Assembly: GCF_014195535.1 (NCBI RefSeq)
Contig: NZ_JACIBY010000002.1
Coordinates: 352,206 to 416,205, forward strand
Length of the DNA stretch: 64,000 nt
Direction of reading: 5' to 3'
Source: Runella defluvii
GTDB lineage: Bacteria; Bacteroidota; Bacteroidia; Cytophagales; Spirosomataceae
Shown here: positions 33,496-43,600 of the stretch, one piece after another
How the letters are laid out: the number at the start of each line of letters is the position of its first letter
Numbering within the stretch: position 1 is the first letter of the stretch
Notes under the pieces: model-generated
Seen by the model: only the letters and a program-made list of their open reading frames with translations
Told to the model about the DNA's origin: nothing
Database searches by the model: none
Made by a program: the position numbers and the translations under genes

Positions 33496-34917
33496 TTAGT
33501 GAGTAGGCTCAAGTAAAACTCGCTCAATCGTCTTTAAAAAATCCTTTCCTTCATTGTATTTAGGTCTCGGTGGATTGGTATCCGCAAACTTACCTTCTTT
33601 GTCGATGATAAAGTAACTTGGCAACCCCATGACACCGTATTGCTTTGCAACTGTGTCTTTAAAGCCATTTTTTAACCGTATATGATGCCCCACTATCCCC
33701 CATTTAGCAATGGCTTTCTTCCAATCACTCTCTTTGTCGTCCAAAGAAATGCTCAAAAACACTACTTTGTCAGGCGTACTCAAGGATTCTTTTATCTTTT
33801 TGACGTTTTTGGCCTCCGCAATGCAAGAACTACACCAACTTGCCCAAAAATCCAACACAATTACTTTGCCTTTGTAGCTTTCTAACTTCGCCAATGCCTC
33901 AACTCCCAAATCAAATGCTTTTTGTCCTTCGGCCACTACTTTTGCTTTGATTTGCCTACCTTTCAAAAAAGGGATGTATGGACTATTTGGATAATCTTCA
34001 ACGTATTTATCGTAAAGTTTTTGGTTCGTGGGATTCCAGCCTTCTGTTCTGAGCTTATCAAAAATTTGGTACGCAAACTGGTTTTCTGCCACCTTTGGAT
34101 GGTATAAACTCCGCTGAAAATCCATCAAGCTCATCGTCGAACTTTTAAACATCACCTTCATGTCGTTGTACAGAAAGGAGGATAACGCATCTAAATAGCC
34201 AACGTAATACAAAGATTTTGCCGTAGTATCACTTTGTAAAGGCATTGTTCGCGTAAACTTCTTCAGTTCATTCGGCAAATCATAGAATGAAATGGGAGGC
34301 TTGTTTTCGGGCAATAATGGCGTAAAACGGTAACTATTCACCTCTGCCTTGACGTCAGCATACCTGACCTTTGCAAACAGAGGCGACGTTATTTTCTCAA
34401 ATTTGGCTAATAAATTTATCCTTCCCGCCTCAACAGAATCAATGTATTTAAACTGAAATTCAATAGGCTTACCAAAATTTTGCATAAACTTCTCGCCCCA
34501 AGAACCCCAATTGCGGGCATCTTCCACGTAATAATTATACTTGGCAGCATTTACTCCTTTAAACGACATTGTTTCCAAAATTTTTGTGGCATCAAAATAC
34601 ATGGTCACACTGTCCCCCTTTTCGATAAGCCAGTTTCTCAACACAACCGACGATTCATTACTGTGATAAAAATGAATGTAAGCTAAGTCATCTAAAACCA
34701 GCTTCAACGTAAATTTATTCGCTTTGTCTAGCTTCGCTTCTATGATTTCACGCTCTCCCACTAAACCATGCCGAAGCAAAATAAAAGACATGGAAGAATC
34801 GAGCGGGTTTTTGATTTCTCCAGAAATAGTTACGTTCTGGGAGAAAACCTTTAGTGGAAAAACCAATAAATAGCTGTAAGACAAAAGGAGAATAGTCCAG
34901 GTCGTTTTGAGACGCAT
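33496..34917 (-). CDS. TlpA-like thioredoxin-fold protein
   Basis: 473 aa. A signal peptide (about 1-26, ending VFSQ), then a DUF4369-like domain (NVTISGEIKNPLDSSMSFIL), a helical middle region and a C-terminal thioredoxin domain (about 335-465): GKVIVLDFWASWCSSCIAEA gives the CSSC redox pair, and YGVMGLPSYFIIDKEGKF the cis-Pro loop. Such Bacteroidota proteins are periplasmic thiol:disulfide reductases in resistance to oxidative stress, cytochrome maturation or sugar-linked loci. The substrate cannot be deduced. It stands alone on the minus strand. Confidence 0.9.
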   Translation of the reverse strand: MRLKTTWTILLLSYSYLLVFPLKVFSQNVTISGEIKNPLDSSMSFILLRHGLVGEREIIEAKLDKANKFTLKLVLDDLAYIHFYHSNESSVVLRNWLIEKGDSVTMYFDATKILETMSFKGVNAAKYNYYVEDARNWGSWGEKFMQNFGKPIEFQFKYIDSVEAGRINLLAKFEKITSPLFAKVRYADVKAEVNSYRFTPLLPENKPPISFYDLPNELKKFTRTMPLQSDTTAKSLYYVGYLDALSSFLYNDMKVMFKSSTMSLMDFQRSLYHPKVAENQFAYQIFDKLRTEGWNPTNQKLYDKYVEDYPNSPYIPFLKGRQIKAKVVAEGQKAFDLGVEALAKLESYKGKVIVLDFWASWCSSCIAEAKNVKKIKESLSTPDKVVFLSISLDDKESDWKKAIAKWGIVGHHIRLKNGFKDTVAKQYGVMGLPSYFIIDKEGKFADTNPPRPKYNEGKDFLKTIERVLLEPTH

Positions 34918-34931
34918 AAAAATTGAGAGGT

Positions 34932-35015
34932 TTATTTTTTGCGTAATATCTCTTCCACTTCCTTCAAAATTCTCGAATCACCTCTCTTGATGATTTTAAG
35001 ATTTTTGTCCAGCAT
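34932..35015 (-). CDS. 27-codon ORF between the TlpA-like and plug-domain genes
   Basis: A basic, helical peptide frame with an ATG at 35015 and TAA at 34934, starting MLDKNLKIIKRGDS and ending EVEEILRKK. It lies between the plug-domain gene (17 bases upstream) and the TlpA-like gene (14 bases downstream), on the same strand. No family is recognised; it may be a small leader peptide, the remnant of a longer gene, or chance. Confidence 0.25.
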   Translation of the reverse strand: MLDKNLKIIKRGDSRILKEVEEILRKK

Positions 35016-35032
35016 TGTGCTAACGTTTGGTT

Positions 35033-37039
35033 TTAACGTACCCGAAGCTCATGCGTAAAAGGCTGATTTTCGAGCGTTAGGCCGTTGATGGTGACGTAAT
35101 AGGTGACACCTCTGGGCAAAAGAAATCGAACCAACACTTCCCCTTCTTCCGACAACTCCGTGGTTGGCTGCCAATAAAACAGTTTTCCATCGTTGACGGA
35201 GGCCGTAGGAGCAGCGGAGTGGCTCACCGCCCGCTTGGTCACGACGTTGATGGCTCCGTTTTTACCGCGCAACCCCAACAACGGATTCGCGCGTTTGATG
35301 ACTTCAATGCGTTCGACTTCGCTTACGGGAATGGCGCTGAGGCTTTGCAGGGTTCCGTACGGAATGCCATCCAACAAAAAAAGCGGTTCCTCTTCCCCCG
35401 ACGATGTCGCCCGTAGGCTGTACCCTCCGCCTCGGATTCTTGCCCCTTTTCGGCTAAAACCGCCATTGTCGGTCGTTTCGAAAATATCAACGCCAGGCAC
35501 TTTGCTTTGCAACGCCGTGATAACGTTCCCCGAAATAATGTCTCGGAGGTCTTTACTTTCCACCACGTAGTCTATTTTTCCCAACAAAGTTTGGGTAGCG
35601 CGTTTGTTTTGTTTGACCTTCACTTTTACCTCTTCCAACGTAATGCCATTGTTGGGAGCGACGGCCATCGACGACGTATCGGTAATGGCCACGACTGGCA
35701 ACGACGTGTCGGCCGCGCTCGCTTGCAGGTCTTCGATAACCGCAATCGACACTTTTCCCTGCACGGGCGTTCCGTCTGTTTTTTTTACTTGGATGCGAAA
35801 AACCGTCGAATCTCCTTCAAACGAATGTTTGACCGACACCAGCGGTGCGGGAAGTGCCTCTAACGCACTCAAAATGGGGGCTTCGGCTTCCGTTTTGGGC
35901 AATAACAACTGCCAATTAGCGGATTCGGGCAGCGGCTCAGGGTCAAAGTCCAGCGGCAACAAATCGGCGACTCGCCGTTCAGCAATGTCGCCCGCCCATT
36001 CGCTGCTGTTAGCGTCAAAAAGCAAGCCCGAGGTCGTCACTTCGGTTTTTCCGCCTTTTATACGCAGCCACGACACGGGAAAAGGGGCATCTTGGTACGT
36101 CCCGATTCGCGCTACTTGGTTGACATTGAGTACCTCAATTTCATTCCGAATATACAATTCCCTCGACGTCGGAAACTTGCCCATTCGTACGGCCGCCGTA
36201 TCGTTGAAAGGAAACAGGCGCTTGCCCAGCTGCGGGTTCAAATGCGTAAACGTCGTTTTTTCGTGGTAGGTAGGACTGACTTCATACACCACAAAGCCTT
36301 CCTGTTTGAGTTTGTTTTGGGCGAGTGCCTTCAAGAAGTGCCGCTCCGAGCCTTCATACGCCCGTTGGCGGTTTTCGGCAACTTTCTTTTGTTGTTTGGG
36401 GTCTGTCAATTTCAGTTCTTCAAACCGCGCCAAGCCCGCAAAGCTACTGCGTATAGGCGAAACCGTTGCCCGTTGAAGTTCAAAATAGATGTTGTATCCC
36501 AACGCTTTGTTTTCGATGGCAATGGGCTGTTTGGCCGAAGCCGAAAACGTATTGCCGTCGCCCTCAAAGTCAACGACCCAAGCGTTCAGAATTTTGGTAT
36601 GGCGAACATTTTCACCCGTCCCGATAAACGCCTTCTCAAATTTTTTGAACTGCTTGAGCCACGTTTGGTCGCGCGTACCTTTAACGGCTATTTCGGCGAT
36701 GGTTTGTTGGGAAGGAACCAGCGAAATGGGCAGAAAAAGCGTATCTCGTTGGCTGTACGTAATTTTCTGGCGAAAAGTAGTGTAACCCAACAACGAAACC
36801 ACGACTTCTACGCTACCACCGCGCAGGTGTTGAAAGACGTTTTTTAGGGTATATTTCCCCAGCGTATCGGTTTCGGTGGCTTTGGAAGTATTGCTAATAA
36901 ACACAACCGCAAAAGGAACAGGCGCCGAGGTATGGGCATCTATTACCTTACCAACCAACACCTGCGTTTGGGCGGTCGTTTTGACGAAGATACCCAACAG
37001 TAAACCGACGATAAACGTTCTTGTCCCGAATTTGAGCAT
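35033..37039 (-). CDS. TonB-plug protein without beta-barrel (CarboxypepD_reg + plug)
   Basis: 668 aa. Signal peptide (ends KTTAQ), a CarboxypepD_reg-like domain at about 25-105 (VLVGKVIDAHTSAPVPFAVV), a long central region (about 120-440) with no family I recognise with certainty, a short Ig/MG2-like stretch (FRIQVKKTDGTPVQGKVSIA), and near 495-600 a plug domain of the SusC type: VITALQSKVPGVDIFE, GYSLRATSSGEEEPLFLLDG, IPVSEVERIEVIKRANPLLG, GLRGKNGAINVVTKR. The 22-strand barrel that should follow is missing; the protein ends about 70 residues later. It may bind a partner receptor or act in the periplasm rather than as a transporter. Confidence 0.82.
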   Translation of the reverse strand: MLKFGTRTFIVGLLLGIFVKTTAQTQVLVGKVIDAHTSAPVPFAVVFISNTSKATETDTLGKYTLKNVFQHLRGGSVEVVVSLLGYTTFRQKITYSQRDTLFLPISLVPSQQTIAEIAVKGTRDQTWLKQFKKFEKAFIGTGENVRHTKILNAWVVDFEGDGNTFSASAKQPIAIENKALGYNIYFELQRATVSPIRSSFAGLARFEELKLTDPKQQKKVAENRQRAYEGSERHFLKALAQNKLKQEGFVVYEVSPTYHEKTTFTHLNPQLGKRLFPFNDTAAVRMGKFPTSRELYIRNEIEVLNVNQVARIGTYQDAPFPVSWLRIKGGKTEVTTSGLLFDANSSEWAGDIAERRVADLLPLDFDPEPLPESANWQLLLPKTEAEAPILSALEALPAPLVSVKHSFEGDSTVFRIQVKKTDGTPVQGKVSIAVIEDLQASAADTSLPVVAITDTSSMAVAPNNGITLEEVKVKVKQNKRATQTLLGKIDYVVESKDLRDIISGNVITALQSKVPGVDIFETTDNGGFSRKGARIRGGGYSLRATSSGEEEPLFLLDGIPYGTLQSLSAIPVSEVERIEVIKRANPLLGLRGKNGAINVVTKRAVSHSAAPTASVNDGKLFYWQPTTELSEEGEVLVRFLLPRGVTYYVTINGLTLENQPFTHELRVR

Positions 37040-37138
37040 ACGATTTGGGCGAATGGTGCCATTATTCCAAGAAAGTTAGTGAATTATGTACTAGTTCGCA
37101 ACTGTTTTTTTATTCCAGTGAGCCCAATACCCCACAAA

Positions 37139-37170
37139 AAAAGCAGAGGCCCTCGCGAACCTCTGCTTTT
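37139..37170 (-). terminator. Intrinsic terminator after the PorE-like gene
   Basis: AAAAGCAGAGG and CCTCTGCTTTT pair perfectly around a 10-base loop; on the minus strand the stem runs into T-rich sequence, 30 bases past the PorE-like stop. Confidence 0.85.
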
Positions 37171-37199
37171 CTACTAACTCACCTTCAAAACATCTATTT

Positions 37200-39584
37200 C
37201 TACAAACTCAAAATCTTGATTTCGGTACGGCGATTTTGTTGGTGCTCTTCTTCGGTACAGCCAATGCCGTCTTTGCACTTGTTGACGAGCTTGCTTTCAC
37301 CATAACCCGCCGCAATAATCCGCTTTGAATTAACACCTTGCTTTACGATGTACGCCACGGCCGATTTTGCCCGCTGCGTTGAGAGCGTTTTGTTGTACTT
37401 GGCCGAGGCGCGGCTGTCGGTATGTGACCCAAACTCAATCTTCATTTTCGGGTATTTTTTCATCAGGTCAACCAGCTTATTAAGCTCTACCGTTGCGTCT
37501 GAACGAATATCCCATTTGTTGAGGTCATAGTAGATATTATCAATTTTGATGACATCCCCTTTTTCAAACATCGTAATGTTGGCCTCGGTCGTTTCGCCCC
37601 CTTTGACTTTGCTACCCATCGTACCCAAGTTATCTTTCATGGCTTCAATCGAGTAATCACAGCCAATAGGCACCTCAAATTTATAGCTTCCGTTTTCGTC
37701 CGTCACCGACTCTTGGGTCGAGCCATCGCATTCGTTGTGGAGCAATACTTTTACACCAGGAATGGGTTTACGTTCTTTTTGCGTTGTTACCAACCCGCGC
37801 AACGTAAAGGTCTTAGGCCCCGTATTTTTAGGCTTTGCTTTGTCGAGTGGGATTTCCAATTTTACCAGCTCCGAAATATCCAAGTCTTTGGTGGTAAAAT
37901 TGCGGGTATTGTTCAAATAGCCTTCACTCGACGCTTTAAACACAAAATCAATGTCGCTATCCAAGCACAAACGAAGGTTTCCTTCGCTGTCGGTCGTCAT
38001 GGTTTTTGACTCTGGCGCGCTTTCGTCTTTGCTAATGACTTCTACGTCCACGTTGGCCAAGGCGTTCTTGGTTTCAGCGTCAAACACGTTTACGATGATG
38101 TCTTGGCAAGGGTCTAGCGGCCCCGAACGCTCAAAACGGTACAAATCATCGTCGGCTCCACCGTTACGGCGGTTGCTACTAAAAAAGCCACTTTTACGCT
38201 CGCCGTCGGTAATCAGTCCAAAGTCGTCTTTGGTTGAGTTGATAGGCTCACCAAGGTTCTTTGGCTTTTTGGCCATTACGCCTTCGATGAGTTTGGCATA
38301 AAACATGTCTAATCCACCAAGTCCTGCGTGGCCATCTGAGGAGAAATACAAGTTTCCTTGCTCATCGGCAAACGGGAACATTTCGTTACCTTTGGTATTT
38401 ACTGCTGGGCCTAGATTGACGGGCACCGACCAGTTGTTGTTTTCGTACTTACTTACATAAATATCCGTTCCCCCAAAGCCACCTGGCATATCGGAGACAA
38501 AATACAACAACTTATCGTCCTTCGACAAGGCAGGATGCCCTACCGAATATTCGTCGCTGTTGAAGGGTAGTTCTTTAATTTTTCCCCAGTCGCTGCCTGT
38601 TTTATCGGCGATGTACAGTTTCAATTTATTCACACCGTCTTTGCTCGTTTTGTACTTGCCATCCAAGTAATTATTACGAGTAAAGAGCATTTTACTTCCA
38701 TCCTTAAAGAAAGCCACGGGGCCTTCGTGGTATTTTGAGTTGATGGCTTTCCCCATATTTTGCGATTCAATTTTCGCATTTTGAAGAGGGTCAGGTTTAC
38801 CATTGCTCGTTACTTTAAAATTCCCTGGCGTATTCGAATCGTTGGCTGTTCTTTCGGTGTATTCATCCGCGCCAAGCAAATACACGCCTTTGCCTTTGGC
38901 CGCTCTTGCTGTGGTTTCAGAACCACCCACACGACTTGTTTTAGCGGAGTTGACCACCGACAAATCAGGGATTTCGTACAAATCCAAAAACGCGGTTTGA
39001 TTCCAACCGTAGGTTCGTTTGATGTTTACACCTTCATTTCTTGAAGACACAAACACCAAGCCTTTTTTATAATAGGTAGGGCTAAATTCTGCTCTATTGG
39101 TATTTATATTATCGAGTGCCTCAATCTTATAACTTGTTTTATTCTTTTTAAGCTTATTTACGTCGCCGTAAAGCTTTGTAAATTCTTTGCCACGGTTGTC
39201 GTCTTGTTGTGCTTGGCTGTAGCGCTCATACATGTCTTTTGCCTCATCGTATTTGCCATTGCTTGCCAATGCCTGGGCGTAGTACAAATAGCTACTTGCT
39301 TGACTTTTAGGAATACTTTTTGTTTCTCCAAACAAAAGTCGATACACACGTTCGGCGTTTTGGGTATCTCTAATTTGGTGATAGCTATGCCCTAATTTGA
39401 CGAGTGTATTTACTTTGGTAGAGTCTTTTAGGTTGTCTTTTAATGACTGCTCATAAAGCTCGATAGCCTTTGAATAGGCCATCATTTCGTATTGGCGATT
39501 TGCGTGACTCAACGTCGTCTGGGCCTTCACTTCAACACATGCAAGCGCAACTACCAATAGAGTCGATAAGATAGACGTCTTCAT
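37200..39584 (-). CDS. PorE-like OmpA-family T9SS protein (TPR, propeller, CRD, OmpA)
   Basis: 794 aa from the ATG at 39584 (the open frame begins earlier). Signal peptide ending VKAQ. A TPR-type helical region (about 25-115), a WD40/PD40-type propeller (about 170-480, with repeats such as HPALSKDDKLLYFVSDMPGG and NLYFSSDGHAGLGGLDMFYA), two carboxypeptidase-regulatory-like domains (about 505-570, 610-680), and an OmpA peptidoglycan-binding domain to the end (NIYYDLNKWDIRSDATVELN, IEFGSHTDSR, NRRTEIKIL). This order is that of PorE, a type IX secretion component that connects the complex to peptidoglycan. It follows PorP/SprF and the giant adhesin, so it probably anchors them. Confidence 0.9.
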   Translation of the reverse strand: MKTSILSTLLVVALACVEVKAQTTLSHANRQYEMMAYSKAIELYEQSLKDNLKDSTKVNTLVKLGHSYHQIRDTQNAERVYRLLFGETKSIPKSQASSYLYYAQALASNGKYDEAKDMYERYSQAQQDDNRGKEFTKLYGDVNKLKKNKTSYKIEALDNINTNRAEFSPTYYKKGLVFVSSRNEGVNIKRTYGWNQTAFLDLYEIPDLSVVNSAKTSRVGGSETTARAAKGKGVYLLGADEYTERTANDSNTPGNFKVTSNGKPDPLQNAKIESQNMGKAINSKYHEGPVAFFKDGSKMLFTRNNYLDGKYKTSKDGVNKLKLYIADKTGSDWGKIKELPFNSDEYSVGHPALSKDDKLLYFVSDMPGGFGGTDIYVSKYENNNWSVPVNLGPAVNTKGNEMFPFADEQGNLYFSSDGHAGLGGLDMFYAKLIEGVMAKKPKNLGEPINSTKDDFGLITDGERKSGFFSSNRRNGGADDDLYRFERSGPLDPCQDIIVNVFDAETKNALANVDVEVISKDESAPESKTMTTDSEGNLRLCLDSDIDFVFKASSEGYLNNTRNFTTKDLDISELVKLEIPLDKAKPKNTGPKTFTLRGLVTTQKERKPIPGVKVLLHNECDGSTQESVTDENGSYKFEVPIGCDYSIEAMKDNLGTMGSKVKGGETTEANITMFEKGDVIKIDNIYYDLNKWDIRSDATVELNKLVDLMKKYPKMKIEFGSHTDSRASAKYNKTLSTQRAKSAVAYIVKQGVNSKRIIAAGYGESKLVNKCKDGIGCTEEEHQQNRRTEIKILSL

Positions 39585-39610
39585 AATTCCAAAATTTGGG
39601 TAAAGAAAAA

Positions 39611-39659
39611 GGTATATTCCCCTGTTGGCGTTGCAATACCCCTTCATGAAGAATATACC
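39611..39659 (-). terminator. Hairpin between porP and the PorE-like gene
   Basis: GGTATATTC and GAATATACC, exact complements, enclose a 31-base loop; on the minus strand the second arm runs into TTTTTC. It may partly reduce read-through from the adhesin-porP part to the PorE-like gene. Confidence 0.45.
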
Positions 39660-39685
39660 CTTAACTAGATTTTACTATTAAACCC

Positions 39686-40690
39686 TTAGAAATAACGTGG
39701 AGTAAGAATCTTACTCTTGCTGAATCCGAATTCGTAACGCAGCATGATTTCGTGGGTTGGGATGTTCAAAAACTTACGACTTTGATTGAGGTTGTTACGA
39801 GTCCAGTCGTACGAGTATCCCAATCGGAATTGATCAGAAAGCTGAAGCTCAATCATTCCTACGAGTGCGTCGCCTTTCATGATGCTACCATCAGGAAGTT
39901 GTTGAATTTTGCCCGCATAAGTTGAAAAGCGATTGTGACGATACGACACCCCAAAAGCGATGCGGTCGTTGAACCACAAGTTCATGTTTCCATCCAACGA
40001 TAGACCCGCGCCATTTACGTAGCGAACCATCATTGAGGGTTTGAGTTTAACCGAGTTACGGCCTACGACAAACCCACCCATTGCGTACAAGTGGCGACGT
40101 ACTTTCGCACGTTGGTCGTTGTCATAATCATTCAAATTGTTCTCAATCAAATAAGGTACTGACACCCCGAGGTATGAGCGGTCGTTGCTCAGGTAAATAC
40201 CCGTACCGAAGTTTGGCAGAATTTTCGAGATGTTACTAGCAAAAGCAGGATCGGATAAGTTATTTCCTAAATCTGCCTTGGCCAAATCCCAGCGAAAATT
40301 CATGGCACCACCCTGCAAACCTAATGCCAAAGTTGTACGTTCGCCAACTTTAATTCGGAAAGCGTAAGAAAGCATCGCACCTGTCCAGTTTTCGAGACCG
40401 ATTTGGTCGTTGAACAACTGCAAGCCCAACCCTACTCTTTCGCGGTTTACGGGCATATCAATACTGAAAGTTGCGGTTTGGGGTGCTCCTGTCATTCCGC
40501 CCCATTGGTTACGGTATAGTGCAGTTGCACTTAGCACGTCACGACTCCCAGCATACGCGGGGTTCAAGGCCATCATGTTAAACATGTACTGCGAGAACAA
40601 CTTGTCCTGCTGGGCCCAGGTTTTACTGCTGCTAATCAGAGCGATTAGCAGCAGTAAGAACGCATACTTTTGTTTGATGAGGTTGATCAT
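39686..40690 (-). CDS. PorP/SprF-family protein paired with the giant adhesin
   Basis: 334 aa. Signal peptide (ends SSSKTWAQ), then the family signature QYMFNMMALNPAYAGSRDVL and strands of an outer-membrane barrel (MSYAFRIKVGERTTLALGLQ is one). SprF in gliding bacteria is required for the secretion of the adhesin SprB, and the sprF gene is next to sprB. Here the gene starts 5 bases after the stop of the adhesin gene on the same strand, so the two are translationally linked and this is probably the adhesin's own outer-membrane partner. Confidence 0.9.
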   Translation of the reverse strand: MINLIKQKYAFLLLLIALISSSKTWAQQDKLFSQYMFNMMALNPAYAGSRDVLSATALYRNQWGGMTGAPQTATFSIDMPVNRERVGLGLQLFNDQIGLENWTGAMLSYAFRIKVGERTTLALGLQGGAMNFRWDLAKADLGNNLSDPAFASNISKILPNFGTGIYLSNDRSYLGVSVPYLIENNLNDYDNDQRAKVRRHLYAMGGFVVGRNSVKLKPSMMVRYVNGAGLSLDGNMNLWFNDRIAFGVSYRHNRFSTYAGKIQQLPDGSIMKGDALVGMIELQLSDQFRLGYSYDWTRNNLNQSRKFLNIPTHEIMLRYEFGFSKSKILTPRYF

Positions 40691-40695
40691 CGTTA

Positions 40696-43600
40696 TTAGC
40701 GGTTAATGGTCATAAATCGACTTGACTTCTTAATCTCGCCGCCGTTTTGGTCTATCAGAACTACGTTGTAGAAGTAAGTTCCAGCAGGGATGCTCTGATT
40801 ACTTGTTCCAATACCTACGTTTGATGTACCTTCCCAATCGTTGTTATAATCGTTGTTACGATACACCAAATTCATCCAGCGGTTATAGATTTCTAATACA
40901 ATCTTCGTGCCAGATGGGTGACGAATGACAAATTTATCATTGATACCGTCACCGTTTGGTGAGAAACCTTCTGGGATAAACATACCGCCATCTGAAGGAA
41001 TCACAATTGGAGTAAACTCAGACTCAGCTGCACCTGTTGGGTCGTTGTCGTTGTTCAAATCTGGGTTCAGACCGTTTGTTGACAAGTCTGTTACCGTATT
41101 CTGACCAGCGAGGGCCGAACCAAGGGCGCGGTTTTGGTATGGTGTCAAACGTCCATCCGTTGTCACATTGATTGTGAAGAACAACGAGTCAGTACGTCCA
41201 CCTGCCAAGCGGCTTTGTTCTGCAATCAAGAGATTAACATCACGAAGACCATCAAAGTCAGGGTTGATACGTAGTGTACTTGAGTCATTTGCCGTTGGTG
41301 TTCCAACCAATTGATAGCTTGCGCCAGTCAATGAGCTATATACTTTCGACAATGAGTCTGATACCTGAACGTTCGTCAATGTACCCGTTCCGTAGTTTTT
41401 GAGGATGACACGGTAAGTGATGTTCAAGCTACCGTCGCCTTTGCGCAAGGTATCTTTGATTGACATCGCCAAACCAAGCAATCCTTTACCTGGAGTCGAG
41501 TTAAGCGATACTGGTGTCGATTCGCTGTTGTTACGTGGATCAAGGTCATTGTCAGGGTCAGCATTTGAACCTACCGTTGACGTATCCGACGTTGCAACCC
41601 CTGCTTGGGTGAGTGCCGAACCAATCGCAATGTTATTGAACGTTGTTACCGAATCAGGGTTGTGCAACGAAACAATCACTGCAAGGTTGATTTTGCGAGA
41701 CGCACCTTTTGGCAATGAGCTCAACGAATCTACCAACATGTTTGTAAGAAGCCCTTGACCTGTGTAGTTAGATTCTACTGCGAATCCTTCGTCGGCAGTT
41801 ACAAGTGGCTTACCAATAATCGACGCTTTGTTTCCAAATGTAAGACCTAAGTCGTCTTTTACTTGAACCTTTGTCAGGTCGTTTGTACCCAAGTTCGTGA
41901 CAGTGATTGTGTATGGAATTTTGAAAGTTCCATTTTCAAGCAATACTGGTGAACCTGCTGACTTAGACAAACCAATCAAGGTACTTGGCAAGTCGAAACG
42001 TACTGCTGTAGAAGTGCTTGCTGGGGCATCCACCACTGTACCTTTGTTTGACACGTCAGATACTGGTGTTCCGCTTCCATCGCCACTTGCTACTACATTA
42101 CCAGCAAACGGTCCGTAGTTGCCGTTAGGCTTGATATTTACAACTACTGTAATCACCTCTTCTGCACCTACTGCAAGTGCGCTTCCAGTACCTAAGATGT
42201 TCTTATCAGTCGTTCCGTTGTAGTTGGTATTTGGAACCAACGTGCTTCCACTAGCTACTGCTGGTGCGCCCACTACGGTAAACGTAGCTGGTGCGCCAAT
42301 CTTACTAGTTAAGCTATCCGCAATTGCTACATTCGTAAGTGGCACATTTCCTACGTTTTTAACCGTAATCTTGTACGTTACGTCGTAGCTTTCATCGCTT
42401 CCTTCGCCTTTCTTCGTGATTTTATCAACCGCAAGCGCAACACCGATAGCTGGGCTAACTGTACCATCGCTTACTACGATACTTACTGAAGATTGGTTGT
42501 TTGAAGTAGCTGGGTCAACTTGGTCAGCATACGTAATCAAGGCTTTGTTGGTCACTTGGTTACCTGCTTTGATTGCTTTCGCTACGACAGTCAATGTAGC
42601 CGAATCTCCCGATGCCAACGTTGCAATACGTGTTGTAAGTGTACCGTTTGATGCTGTCATTCCTGAAGTAGAAACCACTTCGAGTTCAGCTGGCATCACG
42701 TCACGTACATCCACGTTAGTTGCCGTATGAGGACCACCGTTTTTCACTACAATTTTATACGTTACTTGCTCACCTAAGCTTACAACCGACTTGTTAGCCG
42801 TTTTTGCAATGCTTACATCTGAACGAAGCGTGTCAGTAGCACAGTCGAAGATTTTCACTTCAACTGCTGCTGGTGCACTGTAGCATCCATCTTTCTTGTA
42901 GTAGATGTAGTAAGTGCCAGCTCCAACTGCTTCTGGTGTTCCGACCAAGCAAGTGCAAAGGCGCTCGGCTGCCGAACGGAATTCCGTCGTGTAGTTTGAA
43001 CCACCTTCAATCGCTTTTGTCAAATCCACGGTAGTACTTGGGCAAGTATTACGCATGTTTTTCACGATTGGCGTTGGTACCGACTTCACTACTACTGTAA
43101 TGTAAGCGGAGTTAACTGAGCAGCAACGTTTAGCGTCCACCAAGGCGTAAGAGTAAGTACCTGGCTCAGTCACATTCCACTGTCTGATACCATCAGAGGC
43201 AGGGAACAATACTTTACCATCCTTAAACCATTTCACTTGGTAGCCTTCTTCGCTTGCTTTCAATTTCACGGTGTCGCCTTGGCAGATAGTAATTGTTTGT
43301 GGCAATGTATCTGCTTTAAGCGTACCGTTTACGATGATTTGAGGTCTGAATTTGATACCTTCAAACACCAACTTCAAGGCATCTTTACCTGCAACACACT
43401 TACCGTCACCGTCTGGATCGTTGGTGGTAAGGGTGAGTATTACGTCACCCTTAATCAAGTCTTCCAACGATGGATAATAAGTTGCATCAAGTGCAAGAGC
43501 GTTGCTGAAACGACCCGTACCGCTTGTTGTCCAAACCGCACTTGTCGCTACCCCACCAATCTTACCATTGAGTTTGTATTCAAGAGCCGCACAGATTGAA

